From assembly GCA_963695705.1 (NCBI GenBank), contig CAVOHB010000009.1, positions 1,302,001 through 1,366,000 of the forward strand: a stretch of DNA of 64,000 bases. The letters run 5' to 3'. Each line of letters starts with the position of its first letter. The stretch's first letter is position 1. A program made the translations under genes and the position numbers. Source of the DNA: JBKPNJ01 sp963695705 (GTDB lineage Bacteria > Actinomycetota > Actinomycetes > Propionibacteriales > Nocardioidaceae). Positions 54,013 to 62,256 of the stretch are shown here, piece by piece. The notes beneath the pieces are model-generated. The model was given only the letters and a program-made list of their open reading frames with translations. It did not search any database and was not told the origin of the DNA.

Positions 54013-55195
54013 TCAGCGATGTCGCAGGCTGCTGTCGGTCCGGAGTCTGATGTTCTCGATCAGGCCGACGGCCATCAGAGACGCGAACATCGATGTGCCT
54101 CCGTAGGAGACGAACGGCAGCGGAACACCGGTGACGGGCATGATCCCCAGGCACATGCCGATGTTCTGGAAAGCCTGGAAGCCCAACCAGAACACGACCC
54201 CGGTAGCGGCGAGCCGGCCGAACAGGTCCTCAGCCGTGGCCGCGACCCGCAACATCCGCCACAGGATCAGTGCGAACAGCGCAATGATCGCGCCCGCTCC
54301 GACCAGCCCCAGCTCCTCACCGGCGACGGTGAAGACGAAGTCCGTGTGCTGTTCGGGGACGAACCCGGCCTGCGTCTGGGAACCATGGAAGAGCCCCTGA
54401 CCGAACAGCCCGCCGTTGCCGATCGCGATCCGCGCCTGCGTGGTGTTGTAGCCGGCGCCACGCGGATCAAGGGCCGGGTCGGTGAATGCCAGCAGTCGGT
54501 CGAGCTGATATCCCTGCAGCAGGTGCAGATGCACCGCCAGGAACGCGCCCCCCACGGCGATCACGAGTGAGCCCGATCAACCAGCGTTTCGGCGCACCCG
54601 CGACCGACACCACTCCGAACATGATCGCGGCGAGGACCAGCAGCGTGCCGAGGTCGGGTTGAGCGAGGATGAGTACCGCCGGGATGACGCCGATCGCGAG
54701 TGTCTGCAGGACGTCGAGATCGCGCAGGCCGGTTCCGGTCCGGACCTCGGTCTTCTCCGCCACCCACAGGGCCATACCGACGATCACCGCGAGCTTGGCG
54801 AACTCCGCCGGCTGGATCGACATGCCGCCCAGGTAGATCCACGACCGGGACCCGTTGATGACGGCGCCGACGCCGGGGACGAAGATCGCCAGCAGCCCGA
54901 GGATCGACGCGAGATAGACGACCGGCGTCCAGATCCGTACCCAGCGGTGGTCGGTGGACGCCACCACAACCGCGAGCACCGCACCGGTCCCGATGTTGAC
55001 CAGGTGCCTGAGCACATATCCGTGCAAACCGGAGCCCGCCCCGGTGGCCGACCAGACCAGCAGGGTGCCCAGCACGAGCAGCGCAGCCACGGCGGCGAGC
55101 AGGACCCAGTCCAGCCGCACCCAGGCCGATCGGGTGGTCGGCGCGGCACTGATCCGCCGCGTCCTGCGCCGCTGTGGTGCGACCGTCAGCACCAT
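54013..55195 (-). CDS. rodA: Rod-shape SEDS glycosyltransferase RodA; frameshift near 54568
   Basis: Peptidoglycan polymerase of the elongation machinery, about 393 residues and ten spans when restored. Marks are WIYLGGMSIQPAEFAKLAVI (SEDS QPSE-like motif), LILAQPDLGTLLVLAAIMF, then in the second frame HTDFVFTVAGEELGLVGAGA and PVTGVPLPFVSYGGTSMFAS (the catalytic-loop region). One extra base near 54568 separates GAPKRWLIGL from LVIAVGGAFLAVHLH. Since the partner PBP2 and mreBCD are intact, this frameshift is probably an error. The ATG overlaps the mrdA stop by one base (TGATG). Confidence 0.92.
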
Positions 55196-57306
55196 CAGTG
55201 GCCCCGGCGCTGGTGGGTCCGCCGTGGAGGCTGGATCTGCCCGTCTCGGGTGAACCGCGGGAGTGCTCCGGGCGGTCGCGCGCCGGGCTGCGCCGCCTGC
55301 GCCAGCTGCACGTCGCTGCCGCTGATCCCGTACAGCGACTCCCAGATCCTGCGTACCGAGTCACCAGAGGTGCCCGATCCGGTGCCGCCCTGGGAGACCA
55401 TCATGATCACGACGTACCGCTCGTCGTAGGACGCGACCCACGAGGTGGTCTGCTTGCCGTACACCTCCGCGGTCCCAGTCTTGGATCGGATCTGAACCCG
55501 GTCGAGTGGGAAGCCGCCGAACTTCCACGCCATCGTGCCGACCTTGGCCGTGCCCTTGAGGGCGTCGTCGATGTAGCTGAGATATCGCCTGGGGACGGGT
55601 ACACGTCCTGCCCTGGCGGGCTTGATCCGCCTGACGACGTGACCGTCCGGGGCGACAATCGCCTTGCCGACCCGTGGCTTCCACAGCGTGCCGCCGTTGG
55701 CGAGCGCCGAGTAGGCAACGGCCAGCTGCAGCGGGGTCAGGATCGTGTCACCCTGGCCGATCGCGAAGTTGACCGCGTCACCGGCCCGGTAGCGCCAGCC
55801 GTCGACACAGAACTCGCGGGCGAACACATGGAGGTAGTCCGAGCCGGACTCCTTGCCGACCTTGCAGTAGTAGCCCTTGCGGGCCTGCCAGTACGCGCGT
55901 TTCCAGCGCCGGTCCGCGATGCGACCGCTCGCCTCACCGGGCAGGTCGATGCCGGTCTCGTGACCGAACCCGAAGTTCTTCGCGTTGCGGACCAGCGGGT
56001 CAGGGGCATTCACGTCCCCGGAGTCTCCGCCTGCGGCGAGCCACTCGCCGTACCCGACGCGGTAGAAGAACGTGTCGCAGGACAGCTGCAGGGCCTGGGC
56101 GAACGTGAGCGGACCGTACGCCGCTGATTCGTAGTTCTTGAACACCCGATCCCCGACGGTCAGCGAGCTGGAGCAGTCCAACGTGTCGCTGGTGCTGTAG
56201 CCGCTGGTCAGAGCGCCTGCCGTGGTGAACGGCTTGAACGTCGATCCCGGTGCGAACTGGCCCTGCATGGCTCGAGACAACAGCGGCGTCCCCGCACGCG
56301 CGGAGTAGAGCCTGGTCAGGTCGTGCTGGGTGATGCCCCCCACCCACACCGCGGGGTTGTAGGTCGGGTAGCTGGCCATCGCGATGAGCCGGCCGTCGGA
56401 AGGATCCATCACGACGACCGCACCGGAGTCGGCCACATAGTCGCGACCCGTCACCGGATCGACCGTCCGGCGCGCGGCCAGGATGGTCCGCCGCAGCTCG
56501 TTCTCGACGGTGGCCTGGACCTTCGCGTCGATGCTGGTGACGAGGGTGTCGCCGGGGTGGGGTGGGCTGAAGTCCAGCGGTCCGGTGACCCGGCCCATCG
56601 AGTCCACCGTGACCCGCCTGTCGCCGGGGACTCCCCGCAGGTAGTGGTCGTACTCGCTCTCGAGCCCGGATCGGCCGACCAGCGAGACCGCGTTCAGCGA
56701 GCTGTCGTCGCTCTGCTCGGCAGCGGTCAGCTCGTCTGCGGTTATCGGCGACAGATATCCGAGCACGTGCGCGGCGTTGGTCCCGTACGGCGTCGGATAG
56801 GCACGGACCTTGCGGGCCTCGGCCAGCACGCCCGGATAGTCCTCGACCCGCTCCTGGATCGACAAAGCCACCGGCTGCGGCACGTCCTCCGCGACCGGCA
56901 CCGGCTGGTACGGAGACCCGTTCCAGCAGACCGGTGGCGGCTCGGCGCCCCGCTCGCCGCAGAGTTTGGTCCGTGCGACGACGTCCGCGTACGACTGATG
57001 CGTCATGCGGGCGACCCGCCGCAGGACCGCGGCGGCCCGGTGGGCGCCGAGCCTCGCCATCACCGAGCGGTCGACGGTGACCACCCACGACGTCCGGTTC
57101 GCTACCAGGAGGCGACCCATGTCGTCGACGATGAGCCCGCGGGCCGGTGACTGGAGAATGTCGCGGATCGAGTTGTCCTGTGCCGCGGCGCGGTAGCGCT
57201 CGCCGCTGGCGACCTGGACGTACCACAGCCGGGCGAACAGCGTTGTGAACAGGGACAACACCAGCACGTTGACGACCACGAGCCGGAGCCGCGAGCGATC
57301 GGTCAT
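55195..57306 (-). CDS. mrdA: Penicillin-binding protein 2 (elongation transpeptidase)
   Basis: A class B PBP of 703 residues: one N-terminal membrane anchor (LRLVVVNVLVLSLFTTLFAR), a dimerisation domain with SPARGLIVDDMGRLL, and a transpeptidase domain with active-site APGSTFKPF (SxxK), LSCDTFFYRVG (SxN position, here SCD) and SKTGTAEVYG (KTG). It partners RodA, encoded next with a 1-nt overlap. ATG 57306 overlaps the mreD stop (ATGA). The SCD in place of SxN is found in many PBP2 proteins. Confidence 0.94.
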   Translation of the reverse strand: MTDRSRLRLVVVNVLVLSLFTTLFARLWYVQVASGERYRAAAQDNSIRDILQSPARGLIVDDMGRLLVANRTSWVVTVDRSVMARLGAHRAAAVLRRVARMTHQSYADVVARTKLCGERGAEPPPVCWNGSPYQPVPVAEDVPQPVALSIQERVEDYPGVLAEARKVRAYPTPYGTNAAHVLGYLSPITADELTAAEQSDDSSLNAVSLVGRSGLESEYDHYLRGVPGDRRVTVDSMGRVTGPLDFSPPHPGDTLVTSIDAKVQATVENELRRTILAARRTVDPVTGRDYVADSGAVVVMDPSDGRLIAMASYPTYNPAVWVGGITQHDLTRLYSARAGTPLLSRAMQGQFAPGSTFKPFTTAGALTSGYSTSDTLDCSSSLTVGDRVFKNYESAAYGPLTFAQALQLSCDTFFYRVGYGEWLAAGGDSGDVNAPDPLVRNAKNFGFGHETGIDLPGEASGRIADRRWKRAYWQARKGYYCKVGKESGSDYLHVFAREFCVDGWRYRAGDAVNFAIGQGDTILTPLQLAVAYSALANGGTLWKPRVGKAIVAPDGHVVRRIKPARAGRVPVPRRYLSYIDDALKGTAKVGTMAWKFGGFPLDRVQIRSKTGTAEVYGKQTTSWVASYDERYVVIMMVSQGGTGSGTSGDSVRRIWESLYGISGSDVQLAQAAQPGARPPGALPRFTRDGQIQPPRRTHQRRGH

Positions 57307-57815
57307 CGCCACGCCACCGAGGGCTCCAGCCGGTTGAGGATCCCGACGACCAGCGGGATGACCAACGGGGTCAGCAGAATGTCGTAGATCACCGCGAGCG
57401 GTATGACGTGGACGACCCCCTCGACTGTCACCCCCGGATCGCCCAGCACGAGACCGCTGAGCGCGAACAGCGACGTCGCGACGAATGCACCGGCGGCGAC
57501 GGCGACAACCGCGAGCACGGCCGAGGACCGGGCATCCTGACGCACCAGACCGACCAGGTAGCCGACCACCACGAACGCCAGGGCAGAACGTCCAGCGGTG
57601 TGGTCGGCGGGCGGAGCAAGGTCGAGCAGGAGTCCCGCCGCGAAGCCCAGCAGCGCGGCGTACTCCGGTCCGCGCACCAGCGCGGCACCGATCACCACCA
57701 GCAGCGCCACATCGGGCACGACGCCGTCCAGCGACAGCGACGAGAACAACCCGACCTGCACCGTGATCCCGACCATGACGAGGGCGGTGACCACCGGGAG
57801 CCGCAGGGCGCTCAT
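57303..57815 (-). CDS. mreD: Rod shape-determining protein MreD
   Basis: A 170-residue membrane protein with five to six spans (LPVVTALVMVGITVQVGLFS, VALLVVIGAALV, FAAGLLLDLAPP, VLAVVAVAAGAFVATSLFAL). Part of the elongasome scaffold. It overlaps mreC by 4 nt (ATGA) and mrdA by 4 nt, so the five genes mreB-mreC-mreD-mrdA-rodA form one translationally coupled operon. Confidence 0.92.
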   Translation of the reverse strand: MSALRLPVVTALVMVGITVQVGLFSSLSLDGVVPDVALLVVIGAALVRGPEYAALLGFAAGLLLDLAPPADHTAGRSALAFVVVGYLVGLVRQDARSSAVLAVVAVAAGAFVATSLFALSGLVLGDPGVTVEGVVHVIPLAVIYDILLTPLVIPLVVGILNRLEPSVAWR

Positions 57816-58771
57816 CTGGCCTGTGCCCCATCGGGCACGTCGGCGGGGGCCAGGTAGGGCGTGTACCCGGGGAGCTGATCCGGTATCCGCGGTCCCGCCT
57901 GGTCGGCGAGCGTTCCGCGGCTGTCACGTCCGGCGGTCGCGACGACAACCCCCACCAGGTCGAGGGAGGAGAAGTCGACGAACGGTGCGATGGTTGCGGC
58001 CACCGACAGCTCACGTGGCCTGCTCTGGACCCGGGTGATCTGACCCACCGGCACCCCGCCGACGTATGGTGCGTGGTTGTCCGAGCCCCAGGTGACCACG
58101 TTGTCGCCCACGGACGGATCGACCTCGTTGTCGACGAGACTCATCCGGAGCGTGCCGGAGTCGCCGAGGCTGCCTTGCCCTGTCACGAAACCGAGCTCCA
58201 TGCTCGATCCGAGCCGCCCGCCGACGACCGACCCGGGATCGACGATGAGCAGCACCGTCGAGGAGAACGCATCGGCGCGCAGCACGCGTCCCACCAGTCC
58301 GTCGGCGTTGACGACCGTCATGTCGGGCCCGACCCCGTCGCGCGTCCCGGCGTCGAGCGTGACGGTCCTGGCGAACGACTGGGCCGGTCCGAGTGCGACC
58401 ACCTGTGCCGGGACGATGTCGTACCCGTGCTGGGACCCCACCCGAAGCAGGCCGTCGAGCTCGGCACGCCTGTTCTGCTCGATGCCACTGGTGTGCAGCT
58501 CGGCGCGCAGTTCGGCGTTCGCGGCCTGAAGCTGCTCGTTCTGCTGCCGGAGGTCGTCGACGGTGCGGAAGTGCCCCGGTATCTGGCTGATGGGCCGGAC
58601 GACCTCGGCGACAGCCGTCTCAGCCGGGCCGAAAACATTCCCGGCGGCAGAGCGAAGCGGGTCCACGGGCGACGTCGGACCGCCGCGGGCATCGAGCGTG
58701 ATCACGGTGAACGAAGCGAGCAGGAGCAGGCCGAGTACGGTGCGGGCCCGGCGGTCGTCGCGGCTGTTCAT
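57812..58771 (-). CDS. mreC: Rod shape-determining protein MreC
   Basis: A 319-residue bitopic protein: N-terminal membrane helix TVLGLLLLASFTVITLDARG, a coiled coil with VDDLRQQNEQLQAANAELRA, then the two beta-barrel extracytoplasmic domains (VNADGLVGRVLRADAFSSTV, VTWGSDNHAPYVGGVPVGQI). It activates PBP2/RodA. ATG 58771 is 16 nt after the mreB stop; an apparent longer start upstream is in shadow of mreB. Confidence 0.93.
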   Translation of the reverse strand: MNSRDDRRARTVLGLLLLASFTVITLDARGGPTSPVDPLRSAAGNVFGPAETAVAEVVRPISQIPGHFRTVDDLRQQNEQLQAANAELRAELHTSGIEQNRRAELDGLLRVGSQHGYDIVPAQVVALGPAQSFARTVTLDAGTRDGVGPDMTVVNADGLVGRVLRADAFSSTVLLIVDPGSVVGGRLGSSMELGFVTGQGSLGDSGTLRMSLVDNEVDPSVGDNVVTWGSDNHAPYVGGVPVGQITRVQSRPRELSVAATIAPFVDFSSLDLVGVVVATAGRDSRGTLADQAGPRIPDQLPGYTPYLAPADVPDGAQAR

Positions 58772-58787
58772 CGGTACGGCGACGCCT

Positions 58788-59813
58788 TCACCGGCGCGGC
58801 TCGGACACCAGCACCTGCTGGAGGGCCTCGAACTCCTCCACGCACTTACCCGCGCCGAGGGCGACCGAGTTGAGGGGGTCGTCGGCGACATGGATGGGCA
58901 TCCCCGTCTCATAACGCAGCCGCTCGTCGAGGCCACGCAGCAGGGCGCCGCCGCCGGTGAGCACGATGCCACGGTCCATCAGGTCGCCGGCGAGCTCGGG
59001 AGGCGTCTTGTCCAGCGTGGTGCGTACCGCGTCGAGGATGGAGTTGAGCGGCTCATCGAGCGCCTGGCGTACCTCGGCCGACGAGACCAGCACCGTCTTG
59101 GGCAGGCCGGACACGAGGTCGCGGCCACGGATCTCGGCCTCCGGCTCGTCGGGCAGCGGGAACGCCGATCCCAGCGTGACCTTGATCTCCTCGGAGGTGC
59201 GCTCCCCGAGCATCAGGGAGTACTCCTTCTTCATCCAGGTGATGATCGACTGGTCCATGTCGTCACCGGCGACCCGGATCGACTGACTGGTCACGATGCC
59301 GCCGAGGCTGATCACCGCCACCTCGGTGGTCCCCCCGCCGATGTCGACCACCATGTTGCCGGTGGCTTCGTGGACGGGCAGTCCGGAGCCGATCGCCGCG
59401 GCCATCGGCTCCTCGATGATGTAGACGCGTCGCGCGCCGGCCTGGTATCCGGCCTCCTTGACCGCCCGTTGCTCGACGGCGGTGATGCCGCTCGGGACGC
59501 AGACCACGAGTCGCGGCTTGGCGAAGTAACGCCGCTTGTGCACGCGCTGGATGAAGTAGCGGAGCATCTGCTCGGTGGTCTCGAAGTCGGCGATGACGCC
59601 GTTTTTCAGTGGTCGTATCGCGATGATGTTGTCGGGCGTGCGGCCGATCATCTTCTTGGCCTCGGTGCCGACCGCGAGGATCTCCCGGGTCTGCGCGTTG
59701 AGCGCGACGACGGAGGGCTCGTTCAGCAGCACGCCCCGGCCGCGTACGTAGACCAGGGTGTTTGCGGTGCCGAGGTCGACGGCCATGTCGCGGCCGATGA
59801 AGCTGTTTGCCAT
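58788..59813 (-). CDS. mreB: Rod shape-determining protein MreB
   Basis: Bacterial actin, 341 residues. Phosphate-binding loops are FIGRDMAVDLGTANTLVYVR and VVDIGGGTTEVAVISLGG; adenosine motif VLTGGGALLRGLDERL. It polymerises beneath the membrane and guides lateral wall growth. It is first in the mreBCD-mrdA-rodA operon. A TAGCCT box about 30 nt upstream and GGGGACGACGTCC before the ATG suggest its own promoter. Confidence 0.97.
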   Translation of the reverse strand: MANSFIGRDMAVDLGTANTLVYVRGRGVLLNEPSVVALNAQTREILAVGTEAKKMIGRTPDNIIAIRPLKNGVIADFETTEQMLRYFIQRVHKRRYFAKPRLVVCVPSGITAVEQRAVKEAGYQAGARRVYIIEEPMAAAIGSGLPVHEATGNMVVDIGGGTTEVAVISLGGIVTSQSIRVAGDDMDQSIITWMKKEYSLMLGERTSEEIKVTLGSAFPLPDEPEAEIRGRDLVSGLPKTVLVSSAEVRQALDEPLNSILDAVRTTLDKTPPELAGDLMDRGIVLTGGGALLRGLDERLRYETGMPIHVADDPLNSVALGAGKCVEEFEALQQVLVSEPRR

Positions 59814-59897
59814 TGGACGTCGTCCCCTGTTCGCACCCTCCGATCAGGCTAGGTCGTAACCGGCCGACGGTCGGCGTCCGACACACCCTCGCACCGC

Positions 59898-59945
59898 TTG
59901 CGTCATGCGAATCGAGGGTCGGGACCCTCGGGATGCATGACGCAA
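59898..59945. repeat. Nested palindrome between mreB and ndk
   Basis: TTGCGTCATGC (59898-59908) and GCATGACGCAA (59935-59945) are perfect 11-bp inverted arms; inside them GAGGGTC-GG-GACCCTC forms a second perfect 7-bp stem. The structure begins 11 nt after the ndk stop, so it may terminate ndk, but it has no T-run and its two-stem shape also resembles a small mobile palindromic repeat. Confidence 0.55.
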
Positions 59946-59955
59946 CCGGGAAGGG

Positions 59956-60366
59956 CTAGGCGAGGTCGGGGAAGAAGATCGCGACCTCCCGCCGCGCGGA
60001 CTCCACGGAGTCGGAGCCGTGTACGAGGTTCTCCCGGTTGGACATTGCGAGGTCGCCACGGATCGTTCCGGGGGCCGCCACCCGGGCGTCGGTGGCTCCG
60101 TTGATCTTGCGCACGATCTCCACCGCCTGGTCGCCCTCGAGCACCAGTGCGACCAGCGGGCCGCTGGTGACGAACGCCCGCAACGGCGGATAGAAGTCGC
60201 GGTCGAGGTGCTCGGCGTAGTGCCGGTCGGCCAGCTCGACGCCGATCGTCCGCAGGTCCATCGCCACGATCGCCAGCCCCTTGGCCTCATACCGGCGCAG
60301 CACCTCGCCCACCAGTCCGCGCCGGACGGTGTCGGGCTTGCACAGAACCAGAGTCCGCTCAGTCAT
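59956..60366 (-). CDS. ndk: Nucleoside-diphosphate kinase
   Basis: Balances NTP and dNTP pools by phosphotransfer through a His. It has 136 residues: MTERTLVLCKPDTVRRGLVG, HYAEHLDRDFYPPLRAFVTS, GTIRGDLAMSNRENLVHGSD with the catalytic His, and SVESARREVAIFF. TAGGCT ends 7 nt before ATG 60366, predicting a leaderless message; this box includes the TAG stop codon of the DUF4233 gene. Confidence 0.97.
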   Translation of the reverse strand: MTERTLVLCKPDTVRRGLVGEVLRRYEAKGLAIVAMDLRTIGVELADRHYAEHLDRDFYPPLRAFVTSGPLVALVLEGDQAVEIVRKINGATDARVAAPGTIRGDLAMSNRENLVHGSDSVESARREVAIFFPDLA

Positions 60367-60373
60367 GGCCGGG

Positions 60374-60379
60374 AGCCTA
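60374..60379 (-). promoter_or_regulatory. -10 box for leaderless ndk
   Basis: TAGGCT, 7 nt before the ndk ATG and overlapping the stop codon of the upstream DUF4233 gene. Confidence 0.45.
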
Positions 60380-60709
60380 CCCAGCCGCCGAGCGGGCGGC
60401 CTTTTCCTGGTCGATACGCGCACCGAGCACCACGGCGGTGACCCACAGCGCGGCGAACACGCTGCCGAGCAGGAACATGACGGGCACCACGAAGCCGAGC
60501 CCGATGGTCGCCACCTGGAGCAGGTGGCCGGCCCAGAGAGCCCAGCGGTGGCCGAGCATGGCCGTGATCACCAGCGCCGCCGCGGCCAGACCCAGGCCGA
60601 TCGCGAGCGCCACCCCGGTCGACACGTCGGTGAGCGTGATCATCACCGGGGCGGTCAGGCCGAGCACCACGGCCTGCAGGCCGAGCACCGACGAGCACAT
60701 CACCCGCAT
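60377..60709 (-). CDS. DUF4233 membrane protein
   Basis: A 110-residue protein with four membrane spans: SVLGLQAVVLGLTAPVMITL, GVALAIGLGLAAAALVITAM, LLQVATIGLGFVVPVMFLLG and SVFAALWVTAVVLGARIDQE. DUF4233 proteins are regularly found between folC and ndk in actinobacteria. Function is unknown. It starts 3 nt after the folC stop, so it is co-translated with folC. Confidence 0.9.
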   Translation of the reverse strand: MRVMCSSVLGLQAVVLGLTAPVMITLTDVSTGVALAIGLGLAAAALVITAMLGHRWALWAGHLLQVATIGLGFVVPVMFLLGSVFAALWVTAVVLGARIDQEKAARSAAG

Positions 60710-60712
60710 CGG

Positions 60713-62053
60713 TCAGGGGCCCTTCACCAGCAGCCGGGCCTCACCGGCCGTTATCACCGATCCGGTGACGAGCACCCCGCCACTGCCGATCGCCTCGCCG
60801 TATGAGCCCCCGTCATCAGCCAGCTCCGCGGCCCGGTCGATGGCGTCGTCGAGACGCTCCACGACCTCGACCCGTTCTGGACCGAAGATGTCGCCGGCGA
60901 TCTCACCCAGCTCGGCCGCCGGCATCGAACGCGGAGTCGAGTTCTGGGTGCAGACGATCACCGCCATCACCGGCTCGAACGCGTTCAGCAGCCCTTCGAC
61001 GTCCTTGTCGCGCATCACCCCGACCACCCCGATGAGGGGCGAGAAGGTAAACGCCTCCTGGACGGCAGCGACGGTCGCCTGGGCGCCGTGCGGGTTGTGC
61101 GCGGCGTCGAGCACGATCGTCGGGCTGCGGCGCGCGATCTCGAGTCGCGCCGGAGACGTCACCTGCGCGAACGCGTCGCGGACCAGCTCGATGTCGATCA
61201 TGTCGCCGCCGCCGGCGAACGTCTCCACGGCAGCAAGCGCGCAGCCGGCGTTCTGTGCCTGGTGCGCGCCGTACAGCGGCACGAAGATCTCCGCGTACTC
61301 ACCGAACAGTCCCTGCAGACGCACCATCTGCCCGCCCACGCCCGGCTGGCGCTCGATAACACCGAACTCCGAGCCCTCCCGGGCCACGGTGGCTCCCACC
61401 TCGGCGGCCCGGCGCAGAACAACCTCGGCAGCGTCGGGAACCTGCTCGGCCACGATCGCGAACGAGCCAGGCTTGATGATGCCGGACTTCTCGGCGGCGA
61501 TATCCGCAGGTGTGTCACCGAGGTAGTTCACGTGGTCGACCGCGATGGGAGTGATGACCGCGACCGATGCGTCGGCGACGTTCGTCGAGTCCCACGACCC
61601 CCCCATGCCGACCTCCAGCACCGCGGCGTCGACGGGCGCGTCCGCGAACTCCGCGAAGGCCATCCCGGTGATGAACTCGAAGAACGACAGCGGGTTGTCC
61701 GCCGTGCGGTCGACGATCTGCGCGTACGGCTCGACCTCGGCATAGACCTGGGCGAACCGCTCCTCGGTCAGCTGCAACCCGTCGACGCAGATGCGCTCGG
61801 TCATCGACTCCACGTGTGGGGAGGTGAACCGGCCAGTACGCAGGCCGAGTCCGCGAATCAGGTTGTCGATCATCCGCGCGGTCGACGTCTTGCCGTTGGT
61901 GCCGGTGAGGTGGACGACCGGGTAGTTCCGCTGCGGGTCGCCCATCAGGTCGCAGAGCATACGGATGCGTTCCAGCGTCGGATCGAGCTTCGTCTCAGGC
62001 CAACGGGCCAGCAGTTCGGCCTCGACCTGCTGGTAGCTCGGGATGACTGACAT
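60713..62053 (-). CDS. folC: Dihydrofolate synthase / folylpolyglutamate synthase
   Basis: Mur-ligase-fold enzyme adding glutamate to dihydropteroate and folates. It has 446 residues: ATP P-loop HLTGTNGKTSTARMIDNLIR, SPHVESMTERICVDG, the metal-binding LEVGMGGSWDSTNVADASVA, HVNYLGDTPADIAAEKSGII, and the C-terminal VLDAAHNPHGAQATVAAVQE. TAGACT lies 7 nt before ATG 62053, so it is probably leaderless. The start region is tandemly duplicated just upstream. Confidence 0.95.
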   Translation of the reverse strand: MSVIPSYQQVEAELLARWPETKLDPTLERIRMLCDLMGDPQRNYPVVHLTGTNGKTSTARMIDNLIRGLGLRTGRFTSPHVESMTERICVDGLQLTEERFAQVYAEVEPYAQIVDRTADNPLSFFEFITGMAFAEFADAPVDAAVLEVGMGGSWDSTNVADASVAVITPIAVDHVNYLGDTPADIAAEKSGIIKPGSFAIVAEQVPDAAEVVLRRAAEVGATVAREGSEFGVIERQPGVGGQMVRLQGLFGEYAEIFVPLYGAHQAQNAGCALAAVETFAGGGDMIDIELVRDAFAQVTSPARLEIARRSPTIVLDAAHNPHGAQATVAAVQEAFTFSPLIGVVGVMRDKDVEGLLNAFEPVMAVIVCTQNSTPRSMPAAELGEIAGDIFGPERVEVVERLDDAIDRAAELADDGGSYGEAIGSGGVLVTGSVITAGEARLLVKGP

Positions 62054-62112
62054 CGCTGGAAGTCTAGGGGGGCAAGCCGTGAGCCACGGCTCATCGCTGG
62101 AAGTCTAGGGGG
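62051..62112 (-). repeat. Tandem duplication covering the folC start and -10 box
   Basis: The 21 bp at 62051-62071 recur exactly at 62092-62112 (41-bp period). Each copy contains TAGACT, 7 nt and an ATG. Only the downstream ATG opens folC; since 41 is not a multiple of three, the upstream ATG reads a different frame. Confidence 0.75.
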
Positions 62113-62243
62113 CGCGCGACGAGCGGGGGCTGGGCAGCTCATCGGGGCTGACGGCAACGTCACGGTCGGCCCAGTCCTCCGCCGGCAGGCTTGGCGATAG
62201 CCGGCTGGTCAATATCTGGTCGAGCCGGACGGCCGCACCGGCC

Positions 62244-62249
62244 TAGGAT
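62244..62249 (+). promoter_or_regulatory. -10 box for leaderless valS
   Basis: TAGGAT, 7 nt before the valS ATG at 62257; no Shine-Dalgarno sequence is present. Confidence 0.5.
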
Positions 62250-62256
62250 TGACCGC

